In this document: piece after piece, positions 9,447 to 18,137 of the stretch
How positions within the stretch are numbered: the stretch's first letter is position 1
Layout of the letters: every line of letters starts with the position of its first letter
DNA from: Gammaproteobacteria bacterium
GTDB lineage: Bacteria > Pseudomonadota > Gammaproteobacteria > HK1
Length of the DNA: 39,384 nucleotides
Direction: 5' to 3'
Assembly (NCBI GenBank): GCA_022826505.1
Contig: JAJDUQ010000225.1
Location: 1 to 39,384, forward strand
The notes under the pieces: generated by a model
Told to the model about the DNA's origin: nothing
The model's database searches: none
What the model saw: only the letters and a program-made list of their open reading frames with translations
Program-made: the position numbers and the translations under genes

Positions 9447-11042
9447 TCAACCGTGCCGGTCGTTGAAGTGGCTGACGCGATTGACGATCTCGGCGGCGAC
9501 GGTTGCGGCATCGGCGTTCGAAGGCGCGACCACGACCCCGGCGTCGCCCAGCATCGTGGCCTGGCGCCCGTGATCCTGCGGATCGTCGCGGGTGCCGCAT
9601 ACCGAAGCGACGACCACGGGAACATCGCCGCTCGCATCCCGAATCGCGTCGCAGATCGGCCGGGCTGGATCGGGGTGCGCGCCGAGTCCGAGCACGACGT
9701 CGAGCAGCACCACCGCGACTCCCGGCTCGGCGAGGGCCTCGCGTACCTTGGCGGTGCGAATCGCGGGGTCGATCATCGGATGGGCCCGCGCCACGGTGTA
9801 TTCGTCGGCGCCCAGATCCACGATGGCATGTCGAGCGTTCGAGCCGGACGTCTCGGCCGGTGCGACAGCCGCGGTGATGTCGTGATCCGCCCGCGTGACG
9901 CCCGACGCCCCCGACGAATTGCGAGTCCCGGCCGGTGCGGTATTCGAGGCGACGTCGAGCCCGGCGGCGACGAGCACCGCATGTGCCTCGGTCGCCAGCG
10001 TGCCGCCGCAGAAGAGGCCGCGCAGCGTGTTGCGCCCCGGCCCCAGCCGCTCCACCTCCCGCCGCGCGGCCGCCGCGATGTCGAATTCGGGGGCAATCGA
10101 TCGTCCCGTCGCACGCTCGACCGCGGCCTTCAGCGTCGGGGTCAGGACCACCCCGGCCGGAGGCGTTTCCATCCCTTCACCGCCGAACACGACCGCCGTG
10201 CCGGGCTTGCCCGCGGCCGCGAGTCGTTCGAAGACGAGGCCCGCGGTCCGTAGGCCGGGAGGCTTGGAGACGAGAATCAGGTGATCGGTGCCGGCATCCG
10301 ATGCGAGCAGATCGATGGCGTCCAGGGTGCTCACCCCGCCGACGGCGTCGGACAAGTCGCGCCCGCCCACCCCGATTCCGTGCGAAATGCCCGCCCCGGC
10401 GCGCGCGAGCAACACCGCGACCTCCTGCAGCCCGGTTCCCGATGCAGCCACGACCCCGACCCGGCCGCGTGGAACGACGTTGGCGAACGCGAGCGGCGTC
10501 CCGGCGATGTAGGCCGTCCCGCAGTCGGGCCCCAGCACCAGCAGTCCAAGGGAGTGCGCGCGTTCCTTGAGCGCGCGTTCGGATTCGATCGACACGTTGT
10601 CGCTGAACAGCATCACGTTCAACCCGCGATCGAGAGCGTGGCGCGCTTCGCGGGCCGCGTAGTCGCCCGGGGTCGAGACGAGCACGAGATTCGCGTCCGG
10701 CAGGCGGTTCAGGGCGCCGTCGAGCGTGCGGGGCCGCCACTCTGCGTCGTCTGCCGGTGCAATCTCCCGTTCCAGAGCGCCACCTGCACGTGAGAGAGCG
10801 GCCTCGGCCGCCTCCTGGTCCGCCGCGCGCACCGCAAGAACGAGGTCGTTCGGTCCCGCCCGCTCGCCGGGCGGAGCGAGCAGACCCGCTTCGCGCATGA
10901 TGTCCAGGTTCGACGGCGTGCCGATCATCGCGGTCGCCCCCTCGATGCCCGGCAGCGCAACGAGATCCGACGACAACCGCATCAGCGCGACGGAATCCAG
11001 GTAAAAGCCGCGTCGCACCTCGTTGATAACCACCGTGCTCAT
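9447..11042 (-). CDS. fdrA: FdrA family protein (AllF-like carbamoyltransferase component / acyl-CoA synthetase fold)
   Basis: 531 residues, close to the roughly 550 of E. coli FdrA. It begins MSTVVINEVRRGFYLDSVAL and carries the CoA-ligase-like region TSGTGLQEV-type segment (here ASGTGLQEVAVLLARAG), then GIGVGGRDLSDAVGG and LILVSKPPG, all typical of FdrA. An LGPDCGTAYIAG segment precedes it. In E. coli fdrA sits in the allantoin operon, and FdrA is reported to work with the YlbE and YlbF products in oxamate/carbamoyl phosphate metabolism. Here the DUF1116 (YlbE) gene lies 138 bp upstream in the same direction. No DUF2877 (YlbF/AllH) or carbamate kinase gene is in the window. Confidence 0.88.
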   Translation of the reverse strand: MSTVVINEVRRGFYLDSVALMRLSSDLVALPGIEGATAMIGTPSNLDIMREAGLLAPPGERAGPNDLVLAVRAADQEAAEAALSRAGGALEREIAPADDAEWRPRTLDGALNRLPDANLVLVSTPGDYAAREARHALDRGLNVMLFSDNVSIESERALKERAHSLGLLVLGPDCGTAYIAGTPLAFANVVPRGRVGVVAASGTGLQEVAVLLARAGAGISHGIGVGGRDLSDAVGGVSTLDAIDLLASDAGTDHLILVSKPPGLRTAGLVFERLAAAGKPGTAVVFGGEGMETPPAGVVLTPTLKAAVERATGRSIAPEFDIAAAARREVERLGPGRNTLRGLFCGGTLATEAHAVLVAAGLDVASNTAPAGTRNSSGASGVTRADHDITAAVAPAETSGSNARHAIVDLGADEYTVARAHPMIDPAIRTAKVREALAEPGVAVVLLDVVLGLGAHPDPARPICDAIRDASGDVPVVVASVCGTRDDPQDHGRQATMLGDAGVVVAPSNADAATVAAEIVNRVSHFNDRHG

Positions 11043-11180
11043 TCCGTGTCTGTCTCCCTGGGCACGCCTCGAGCGCGGCTCGGAGCGGCAGGCCGGTTGG
11101 GGAACGCGCCCGCTCGGTACCGATGCGCTGCTACCGATACGCCCTCGACGAGCGTCTTGTCAGCTCGGCCTTTCCGGTCC

Positions 11181-12665
11181 TCACGCCTGCGGAATTTCCG
11201 GAGGTCGAACCGAGTCCATTCCCTCGACCAGCGCAACCAGCGCCCGCTCGAAACATGCGAGCGGTGCGTTCACGATGCCGGCGCCCACCTGCCCCACACC
11301 CGGTTCGCGATGCGCGATCCCCGTATTGATGGTCGGGGCGAGACCGCTCGCAACCACCTTGCGGGCATCGATGCCGGACGGAACGCCGGCGAAGTCCAGC
11401 GCGGGAATCGTCCACTCGGGGTTCCGCGCTGAGGTGATTTCGTACATGGAGCGGGTCGCCGCCAGCGCAGACGTCGCGCCTCCCGCTCCCACGAACCCCG
11501 CCACCGCCGGTGAAGCCGCCATCGCGAACCCGCCGAGGCCCACTGTCTCCACGATGGTCGAATCTCCCATGTCGGGATTCGCGTCGTCGGCGGTGAAGCC
11601 CGGAAAGTAGAGTCCACTCGGCATCTCGACCGGAGCGGCGAACCAGCGCTCACCGGTGCCGGAGAGCCGTACCCCGAAGTCGGTGCCGTTCCTCGACATG
11701 GCGGTCACGATGCTCGACCCGTCAATTCCGCGCACCGGATCCGTGATCGCCTTCCCCATCGCCATCGCCACGTTGAGGAAGAACTGGTCGTTGCCGCCGA
11801 TGAAGTCGAACACCTCGCCCAGCAGCGCGTTGTCCCGCGTCGCGCGGGCCAGCGCGGGAGCGAGGGCGCGAAGCAGCAGGCTCGTGCACGCCACGTTGCG
11901 CTGGTGCATCTCGTCGCCCATCGAGAGGCCACGAGCGACGAGCGACTTGAGCGGCACCCCGTCCCCGGCCCGCAGCGTCTCGCCGAGCAGCGGGCCGAGG
12001 GTGGACGCGAGCCACCGCAGCCGGTCGAGCACCGAGTCGTCGTTGCCGCCGAAGCGCATGACCTTTCCGAGCCCTTCGTTCACGGTGCAGAAGGACCGAT
12101 TGCCGAACGCCCGGTTCTCGACCACCATGACCGGCATGGTCCGGGTGGTCAGACCGGTCATCGGACCGACCGCGTCGAAGTGGTGGTTCGGAGCGAACCG
12201 GATCTCTCCGGACGCGGCGAGTTCGCTTGCGGCTTCCAGGTTCGACGCCCAGCCTTCGAGCACGATCGCTCCGGCGACGGCGCCACGCATGGGGCCGCAC
12301 ATCCGCGGCCATTCGATCGGGGGTCCCGCGTGGAGGATCGTCCGCTCGCCGAGTCCGGCGATGACCTCGCCGGCCGGGCGAACATCGACGAGCACGGGAT
12401 CCCCGGCGAGCATCCGCTCGATCGCGGCCGCATTGGCGGCTTCGGCCCGCTCCGTCAGTCCCGGATCGGCTCCCGTGACACGGTCGAGGGCTTCGAGCAC
12501 CCGGGGGTCCGCACTCGCCGGCGGCGCCCACGCGACGTCGGCGACCGGAGCGCCGGCCTCGCGCAGGTCTTCGGCGAACCGAGGCAGGCCGACGTTCACC
12601 ACGCGCGGGCCGTTCGAGAGCAGGTCGGCTGCGGACAATCTGGAATCTCCGGAATTCGGATACAT
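11181..12665 (-). CDS. DUF1116 / YlbE-like protein (AllG family)
   Basis: 494 residues. The N-terminus (VVNVGLPRFAEDLREAGAPVADVAWAPP) and the core motifs MCGPMRGAVAGAIVLEGWA, FAPNHHFDAVGPMTG, LSMGDEMHQRNVA, FDFIGGNDQFFLNVAMAMGKA and MSRNGTDFGVRLSG mark the DUF1116 family, the usual partner of FdrA. E. coli YlbE is reported as part of an oxamate carbamoyltransferase complex (AllFGH). It starts the minus-strand arm that continues with fdrA and the SDR. No clear Shine-Dalgarno precedes the ATG at 12665; a TATATT box on the minus strand at 12683-12678 is very close, so the true start may lie slightly inside. It is divergent from vapBC. Confidence 0.87.
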   Translation of the reverse strand: MYPNSGDSRLSAADLLSNGPRVVNVGLPRFAEDLREAGAPVADVAWAPPASADPRVLEALDRVTGADPGLTERAEAANAAAIERMLAGDPVLVDVRPAGEVIAGLGERTILHAGPPIEWPRMCGPMRGAVAGAIVLEGWASNLEAASELAASGEIRFAPNHHFDAVGPMTGLTTRTMPVMVVENRAFGNRSFCTVNEGLGKVMRFGGNDDSVLDRLRWLASTLGPLLGETLRAGDGVPLKSLVARGLSMGDEMHQRNVACTSLLLRALAPALARATRDNALLGEVFDFIGGNDQFFLNVAMAMGKAITDPVRGIDGSSIVTAMSRNGTDFGVRLSGTGERWFAAPVEMPSGLYFPGFTADDANPDMGDSTIVETVGLGGFAMAASPAVAGFVGAGGATSALAATRSMYEITSARNPEWTIPALDFAGVPSGIDARKVVASGLAPTINTGIAHREPGVGQVGAGIVNAPLACFERALVALVEGMDSVRPPEIPQA

Positions 12666-12719
12666 GACCGATCGCAGAATATACGACTGGCCCGAAAATG
12701 GATGCGGGAACGTCGCAGC

Positions 12720-12747
12720 TTGATGGTTACCGACGCAATGCTATAGT
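12720..12747 (+). promoter_or_regulatory. Candidate sigma70 promoter of vapBC
   Basis: TTGATG at 12720-12725 and TATAGT at 12742-12747 with a 16-bp spacer, 39 bp upstream of the vapB start. Transcription would begin at about 12754, inside the palindrome listed next, a typical place for an autoregulatory operator. Confidence 0.5.
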
Positions 12748-12751
12748 CGTG

Positions 12752-12785
12752 TATCGTGTGACGATATGTGTGGAATTGCTACACA
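12752..12785. promoter_or_regulatory. Probable VapB/VapBC operator: two adjacent inverted repeats
   Basis: The first repeat is perfect: TATCGT at 12752-12757 and ACGATA at 12761-12766 around GTG. The second is TGTGTGG at 12767-12773 and CTACACA at 12779-12785 (one mismatch, 5-bp spacer), ending at the base before the vapB ATG. VapB-type antitoxins usually repress their own operon through such palindromes. No Shine-Dalgarno is recognisable here, so the second repeat may also affect translation. Confidence 0.5.
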
Positions 12786-12986
12786 ATGGCGACCAACCTC
12801 TCGATCGACCCGACCCTGCTGGCGAAAGCGCTCGAGCTCAGCGGAGAAAAGACCAAGAAAGCGACCGTCAACATGGCGTTGCGAGAATTTATCGCGAGGC
12901 GGGAGCAGAAGAAACTCCGGGAGCTGTTCGGACGTCTCGAGTGGAGCGCCGACTTCGACTACAAGCGCGAACGCACGCGGGCGTGA
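12786..12986 (+). CDS. vapB: VapB-type antitoxin (type II toxin-antitoxin)
   Basis: 66 residues with a ribbon-helix-helix-like start (MATNLSIDPTLLAKALELSG, then KKATVNMALREFIARREQ) and an acidic/aromatic tail (LFGRLEWSADFDYKRERT) that would wrap the toxin. This matches the DUF2191-type VapB group. The ATG at 12786 is chosen because the conserved N-terminus begins there; the frame is open for six more codons. It is followed after 24 bp by a PIN-domain toxin. It likely neutralises that toxin and represses the operon via the palindromes just upstream. Confidence 0.88.
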   Translation: MATNLSIDPTLLAKALELSGEKTKKATVNMALREFIARREQKKLRELFGRLEWSADFDYKRERTRA

Positions 12987-13010
12987 AATCCCGGAGTTGA
13001 CACCGAGGCG

Positions 13011-13412
13011 ATGAAGCTCTTCGTCGACACCAGCGTCTGGTCTCTCGCGCTGAGGCGTGACGCCCCGCCCGATCAACCTGCCGTAGTCCGTCTCGGAGAC
13101 GCGCTGACCCGAGGAGAACAGGTGTTCACGACCGGGTTGGTCCTCCAGGAGCTGCTGCAGGGATTTCACGGCCCGCGGGCAGCGCAGAGCATCGGCGAGC
13201 GCTTCGGTGCACTCCCTTTCATCACCCCGACGCGGGCTGACCATGTGGAGGCCGCAAACCTGCGCAACACCTGCCGCCGCCGCGGGGTTCAGGTCGGGAC
13301 CATCGACGCTCTGCTCGCCTCGCTGTGCATAACGCACGAGCTGATCATGCTCTCGACCGACCGGGATTTCATCGGCATCGCGGAATCAACGCCTCTGGTC
13401 CTGTGGACCTGA
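13011..13412 (+). CDS. vapC: VapC PIN-domain ribonuclease toxin
   Basis: 133 residues, normal VapC length. The four PIN acidic positions are visible: D6 in FVDTSVW, E in LVLQELLQG, D in GTIDALLAS and D in LSTDRDF. The family are Mg2+-dependent RNases, often cutting tRNA or rRNA. It is paired with vapB and sits between two divergent metabolic arms, where such modules commonly stabilise or mark accessory DNA. All catalytic residues are present, so it should be active. Confidence 0.92.
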   Translation: MKLFVDTSVWSLALRRDAPPDQPAVVRLGDALTRGEQVFTTGLVLQELLQGFHGPRAAQSIGERFGALPFITPTRADHVEAANLRNTCRRRGVQVGTIDALLASLCITHELIMLSTDRDFIGIAESTPLVLWT

Positions 13413-13496
13413 TCGCTGCACCGACGGTGGCGAGCACTTCGCCGCAGGAATCACTCGGGACCTGACCGACGGGGTGTGGCCGGAGTGGACGAATAC

Positions 13497-15302
13497 ATGC
13501 CCGTCAAACGCTTCACCACCTTTACCTGCGAGAAGCGGCCAGCCGTCGGTTCGCGGGCGATGGTGGTGACCAATCACCCGCTCGCCTCGGCGGCGGGGAC
13601 GGAGATGCTGCTGGGGGGCGGCAACGCGATCGACGCAGCGGTGGCCGCTCTGTTCGCACTCACCGTGGTCGAACCGATGATGGTGGGGGTGCTCGGCGGC
13701 GGAATCGCTCATATCCGCCTCGCCGACGGTCGCCACGTGGTGCTCGACGGATTGAGCACCGCACCTGCCACTGCCCACGGTGCGATGTACGCAACGATTT
13801 CCGACGAGCTCCCCGACTACCGGAAGACGGTGGGACGTGCGAACGAGGTGGGCCCGCTGGCGGTCGCAGTGCCGGGTGCGCTGGCCGGCTGGTGCCGTGC
13901 GCTCCGCGACTTCGGCACCCTGACCGTGGCCGACGTGACCGCTCCGGCCATCCGGCTCGCCGAGCGCGGCTTCGAGGCGACGCCCTATCTCGCGGACTGC
14001 GTGGCTGATCTGGCTCCCGATCTGCGCCGCGACCGTGGACTTGCCGACCTGTTCCTGCCCGGCGGCGCTCCCCTTCGGGCCGGTGCCCGGGTCATTCAGC
14101 CCGAGTACGCGCAAACTCTGCGCACAATCGCTCGCGATGGCGCGGGCGCACTCTACTCGGGAGAACTGGGCGATGCGCTGGTCGAAACGATGGCGCGCAC
14201 CGGCGGTCTCGTCGGCCGCGCGGATCTCGACGCCTACCGGGCCATCGAGCGCGAACCGATCTGTGGTACCTACCGCGGCGTCGAGATTCTGGGGCCACCG
14301 CCCCCGGCGTCGTCGGGAGTGCACGTAGTCCAGATGCTCAACCTGCTCGAAGCCTTCGACGTGGTGGCGATGGGCTTCGGTTCCCCGGACTCGGTACACC
14401 TGCTCGCCGAGGCAATGAAGATCGCCTTCGCCGACCGCGCGGTCGCGACCGCGGACCCCGACTTCGTGGATGTTCCCGTCGACCGGCTCACGAACAAGGC
14501 CTACGCGGAGCGACGCCGCTGCCTGATCGACTTCGCGCGCACCCGTCGGTGGGAGCCCGGGGTGCCCGGCGCGATTGCAACACCGGGGCAGGCCCGAGCT
14601 GTGAACGGGAACGGCTCCGCCGATGCCGCGGTATCTGCCGGCCGGGAATCGCCCGGACCCGCCAGGTCGAAGAGTCAGGACGGTTCCGCGGTGCATGGCG
14701 CGCACGGCGGGGAGTCGAGCTGCACCACGCACGTCACCGTGGCCGATGCCGAAGGCAACGTGGCGGCCTCCACCCAGACCATCAACGGGCTGTTCGGCGC
14801 CTGTCTCCAGATCCCCGGCACCGGGATGATCGCGAACAACTACATGTTCAACTTCGACCCGCATCCGGGCCGGGCACTCTCGGTGGAGCCCGGCAAGCGG
14901 GTGTTCACGTCCATGGCCCCGATGATGGTGCGCCGGGACGGGCGGCTGCTCTGCGCACTCGGCCTGCCCGGTGGACTGCGCATCTTCCCCTCGGCGTTCC
15001 AGACCCTGGTGAACCTTCTGGACCACGCGATGACGCTGCAGGAGGCGGTCGAGGCGCCTCGAATCTGGACCGAAGGCGGCGTGGTCGAGATGGAAGAGGC
15101 ATTTCCGGACGAAGTAAAGCAGGAACTCGAAGCACGCGGGCACGAGGTCGCACGCCTGCAGCGCATCGGCGGCGGCATGAACGCCATCGCCTTCGGAGAC
15201 GACGGGACGTTGACCGGCGCGGCCTGCTGGCGAGCCGACGGTACGCCGGTCGCCGTCGCCGGAGGACTGGCCCGGGCCGGTGTGCGTTTCTCCGGCATCT
15301 GA
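13497..15302 (+). CDS. ggt: Gamma-glutamyltransferase family protein (Ntn hydrolase), no signal peptide
   Basis: 601 residues from the ATG at 13497 (GGAG 11 bp upstream; a GTG at 13476 is the alternative). GGT-family landmarks are NHPLASAAG, GGNAIDAAVAA, GVLGGGI, the self-cleavage site SCTTHVTVADAEGNVAASTQT with nucleophile T410, and SMAPMMV near the C-terminus. Cleavage would give large and small subunits. It lacks a signal peptide, unlike periplasmic GGTs, so it probably acts in the cytoplasm on an imported amide or gamma-glutamyl compound. Residues about 360-406, just before the nucleophile, form a Gly/Ser/Ala-rich insert. The dehydrogenase and TRAP genes follow on the same strand. Confidence 0.9.
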   Translation: MPVKRFTTFTCEKRPAVGSRAMVVTNHPLASAAGTEMLLGGGNAIDAAVAALFALTVVEPMMVGVLGGGIAHIRLADGRHVVLDGLSTAPATAHGAMYATISDELPDYRKTVGRANEVGPLAVAVPGALAGWCRALRDFGTLTVADVTAPAIRLAERGFEATPYLADCVADLAPDLRRDRGLADLFLPGGAPLRAGARVIQPEYAQTLRTIARDGAGALYSGELGDALVETMARTGGLVGRADLDAYRAIEREPICGTYRGVEILGPPPPASSGVHVVQMLNLLEAFDVVAMGFGSPDSVHLLAEAMKIAFADRAVATADPDFVDVPVDRLTNKAYAERRRCLIDFARTRRWEPGVPGAIATPGQARAVNGNGSADAAVSAGRESPGPARSKSQDGSAVHGAHGGESSCTTHVTVADAEGNVAASTQTINGLFGACLQIPGTGMIANNYMFNFDPHPGRALSVEPGKRVFTSMAPMMVRRDGRLLCALGLPGGLRIFPSAFQTLVNLLDHAMTLQEAVEAPRIWTEGGVVEMEEAFPDEVKQELEARGHEVARLQRIGGGMNAIAFGDDGTLTGAACWRADGTPVAVAGGLARAGVRFSGI

Positions 15303-15316
15303 GGGGACAAGCCGTC

Positions 15317-16306
15317 ATGACGGAGACCATCGTCGTTCTCGACGCCATCAGCGAGACGGTCGCCGAACGCCTGCGGGCCCTGCTTCCGGACGGATTCGAG
15401 CTGACCCACGGCACGGCGCTCGGCGACGACCATCTGGTGGAGATCATCGCGGAAGCCGACTACGCGATCTCCGGGCAGGTGGCGGTCAGCGGCAGGGTGC
15501 TTCGGGCCGGGAGGCGGCTCAAGCTGCTGCACAAGTGGGGCGTCGGCGTCGACAACCTCGACGTCGAGACCGCGCGTGAGCTCGGCATCAAGGTGGCGCG
15601 CACCACCGGGAGCAACTCGGTGGCGGTGGCGGAGTTCACCATCGGGCTGATGATCTGCGCGCTGCGCCACATCCCGCACGGGCATTTCGGGCTGCAGCAC
15701 GGCAAGTGGCAGAACTGGCGGGGACAGAGCCCCTTCCTGCTGTCGGGCAAGACGGTGGGGCTGGTGGGCTTCGGCGCAATCGGCAAGGCCGTCGCCCGGC
15801 TTCTGTCGGGCTTCGGGTGCACCATCCTGTACAACAAGCGGAATCGGCTCGACAGCGCCGAGGAGGATGAGCGCGGCGTCGCGTTCGCGGAGCTGCCGGA
15901 GCTGCTCGCACGCTCGGATCTGGTGTCCCTGCACTGCCCGCTGACCCCTGCGACCAACGCACTGATCGACCGCGCGGCACTGTCTTCGATGAAATCCACC
16001 GCGGTTCTTGTCAACGTCGCGCGCGGCGGGGTGGTGGCGGAGCCGGATCTCGCCTGGGCGTTGCGAAATCGAGTCATTCACGCCGCCGCGGTGGACGTGT
16101 ACGAGATCGAGCCGCTTCCGGCCGACAGCCCCTTGCTGCACATCGACAACCTCACCCTGACCCCGCATCTCGGTGCGATGGCCGCAGACACCTTTGCACC
16201 GACCGTCAGGCGGATGTTCGCGAACATCGTCAGGGTCTCTCGGGGGGAGCCCATCCCGGCGCTCGATGCGGTGGTGCCCCGGCCGCCGCCGGCCGAGCGG
16301 CGGTGA
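15317..16306 (+). CDS. D-isomer-specific 2-hydroxyacid dehydrogenase
   Basis: 329 residues of the D-2-hydroxyacid dehydrogenase/phosphoglycerate dehydrogenase superfamily: NAD(P)-linked interconversion of a 2-hydroxyacid and a 2-oxoacid. Visible are the NAD motif GLVGFGAIGKAVA, the catalytic arginine in NVARGGVV, an acidic residue in YEIEPL and the catalytic histidine in TPHLGAMA. There is no ACT regulatory domain, so it is not a long-form serine-pathway enzyme. It begins 14 bp after the GGT gene, so the two are probably co-transcribed. The substrate is not predictable; the context suggests an acid imported by the TRAP system downstream. Confidence 0.9.
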   Translation: MTETIVVLDAISETVAERLRALLPDGFELTHGTALGDDHLVEIIAEADYAISGQVAVSGRVLRAGRRLKLLHKWGVGVDNLDVETARELGIKVARTTGSNSVAVAEFTIGLMICALRHIPHGHFGLQHGKWQNWRGQSPFLLSGKTVGLVGFGAIGKAVARLLSGFGCTILYNKRNRLDSAEEDERGVAFAELPELLARSDLVSLHCPLTPATNALIDRAALSSMKSTAVLVNVARGGVVAEPDLAWALRNRVIHAAAVDVYEIEPLPADSPLLHIDNLTLTPHLGAMAADTFAPTVRRMFANIVRVSRGEPIPALDAVVPRPPPAERR

Positions 16307-16717
16307 CGGCCGAGACGACACGGACACGAGTCTGTCGGGGCACGTATCTCCTGCCGCCGCTTGTCCGCCGACGAGCGTCCGTCGCCGTGTCCGCAACCCT
16401 GACTCGCTGCCCCGACCGGTGACGTCGGACGGCGCGCTCCGGTCGCGCCTGCCGCAGCCCCGTCGACGAGCATGAATCGTCACGCGACGCCGCCGGTTCC
16501 GCGAGCAGGCCGGATCGCGCCGCTGCGCTGCGTTCCACTGATCGGGCCGCCGGCATCGGAACCTGTTCCGGTGCCATGTCGACACATCGAATCCAATCGA
16601 CTACGGTTGCCGGCGTTCGCCGTCGTCCGGGGCGCGCGATGTGGCCAGCGGTACCGTCCCGCGCGACGAGTCGGGTCTCCGGCCCGATGCGACGCAACCA
16701 TCACGAGGAGGGAGATC
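16307..16717. other. Intergenic region before the TRAP operon
   Basis: About 410 bp without a supported gene. It contains the inverted repeat at 16552-16575 and ends in the strong GAGGAGGGA site for dctP. It probably holds the TRAP operon promoter, though I see no convincing -35/-10 pair. Confidence 0.5.
16552..16575. promoter_or_regulatory. Inverted repeat, candidate operator upstream of dctP
   Basis: Arms GGCATCGGAAC (16552-16562) and GTTCCGGTGCC (16565-16575), 11 bp each with one mismatch and a 2-bp centre, about 140 bp upstream of dctP. Size and near-perfect symmetry fit a dimeric regulator site (GntR- or LacI-type). A 2-nt loop is too small for an ideal RNA hairpin. No regulator gene is adjacent. 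Confidence 0.45.
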
Positions 16718-17734
16718 ATGAAACGAACGATTCACCGGGCGGCTCTGACCACCGCGATCACGGCACTTGCCGCCACGGGCCTCGGAGGCGCGACCGCTGC
16801 GCAGGCCGCGGACACCTTCAAGTGGAACGTCCCGGTGGTCTGGACCCCGCCGCACAATGTCAGGACCGAGCAGGAAGAGTTCCGCAAGCGCGTGCTGGAG
16901 CGTTCCGGCGGAAGGCTGGATCTGTCGCTGCACCAGTACGGCGAACTCGGCCTGGTGGAGTCCGACGTGCTCTCCCTCGTGCGCGGCGGGGAGTTTCCGG
17001 TGGTGGAGCTCGACCACTCGAAGACCTCGGGCGACGAGCCCCTCTTCACCATGTTCAACCTGCCCGGCCTCGTGTTCAGCATGAAGGAAGCGATGATCGT
17101 CGCGGAGGCGATCAAGCCGCTTCGCACCAAGGCGCTCGCCGAGCGCAACGCGGTCGAGCTCGGGATGGTCTTCTACAACCCGCCGCAGGGCATCTTCTCC
17201 AAGGAGCCCGTGAACACCATCGACGACCTGAAGGGGCTGAGCATCCGCGTCTACAGCGGCGTGCTGCTGCGCTCCTTCGAGCTGCTCGGCGCCCGGCCGC
17301 AGCTCATCCCTTGGGGTGACGCGCCCGCCGCGCTGCTGCAGGGCGTGGTCGACGGCGCCATCACCAGTCCCAGCTCCGGCATCAAGGTCGGGTTCGGCGA
17401 CACCACCAAGTACATGACGGTGATGCCCCTTGCCAACCGGGTCTCCTGGCTCGTGAACAAGGACGCCTGGGACTCCCTGCCCGCCGATCTCCAGCAGATC
17501 CTGACGGAGGAGACCAAGTCCGCCGGCGATCGCATCCAGGCGGGCTGGGACGCCGAGGAGGTCGGAGTGGCCCAGCTCGTGGCGGACGCCGGCATGACGT
17601 TCGTTCCGCCGACCGAGGAATTCCAGGCCGCGGTGACGAAGCTGCTGCGCCCGGTGTGGGACGAGTGGGCGGCGTCGACCCAGTACGGACCGGAGGCGCT
17701 GGAACTCGCGCTGAAAGCGCTGGGACGCAACTGA
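16718..17734 (+). CDS. dctP: TRAP transporter substrate-binding protein (DctP family)
   Basis: 338 residues with a signal peptide: KR-rich start (MKRTIHRAA), hydrophobic core and AQA cleavage site at residues 28-30, giving mature ADTFKW. The mature part has the DctP plan, including the conserved IDDLKGLSIRVYSG and the ligand-pocket region IPWGDAPAALLQGVVDGAITSP. It captures an organic anion in the periplasm and hands it to DctQM. The start has a GAGGAGGGA site. Ligand identity is open; the adjacent D-2-hydroxyacid dehydrogenase suggests a hydroxy- or oxo-acid. Confidence 0.92.
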   Translation: MKRTIHRAALTTAITALAATGLGGATAAQAADTFKWNVPVVWTPPHNVRTEQEEFRKRVLERSGGRLDLSLHQYGELGLVESDVLSLVRGGEFPVVELDHSKTSGDEPLFTMFNLPGLVFSMKEAMIVAEAIKPLRTKALAERNAVELGMVFYNPPQGIFSKEPVNTIDDLKGLSIRVYSGVLLRSFELLGARPQLIPWGDAPAALLQGVVDGAITSPSSGIKVGFGDTTKYMTVMPLANRVSWLVNKDAWDSLPADLQQILTEETKSAGDRIQAGWDAEEVGVAQLVADAGMTFVPPTEEFQAAVTKLLRPVWDEWAASTQYGPEALELALKALGRN

Positions 17735-18137
17735 GGAATCGACGGGCATGCGCGGCGCGCTTCGTGCGCTCGGCGTGCGGAGCGTGTCGCATGACCGTCA
17801 CGCCGCCTGGCGGCGGCACACAGTCGCCGAGGGTCCGGAGCGCGGCCCGAGGCCGGATGGATTCGGAATCGTGCCGCGCGACTTCCGCCATTCCGGTAGG
17901 GCATGAGCGGACTCGAAGGCGGGATTCCCGGACGCGCGGGCGCTGTCCGGCTTCGGGGGCGACAAGTCCGCCAATGCCGCACGTCGGCACACGACAGGGC
18001 CGTGATCGCCCGCATCGGGCCGCGGGCCCATCGTTGCCCGGAGGACGCCACGGCAATGATTCCGACGAGTCCTCGAGCGATGCGATGCCTCGCCTGAAGA
18101 CGACGACAGCGCCTCGATGACGCAGAGGAGGACGACC
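17735..18137. other. Long gap between dctP and dctQ
   Basis: About 400 bp with no supported gene, unusual inside a TRAP operon. A small hairpin (GCCGCC 17802-17807, GGCGGC 17812-17817) lies about 70 bp after dctP and might stabilise or partly terminate the dctP message; there is no T-run. The rest is unexplained. Confidence 0.45.
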
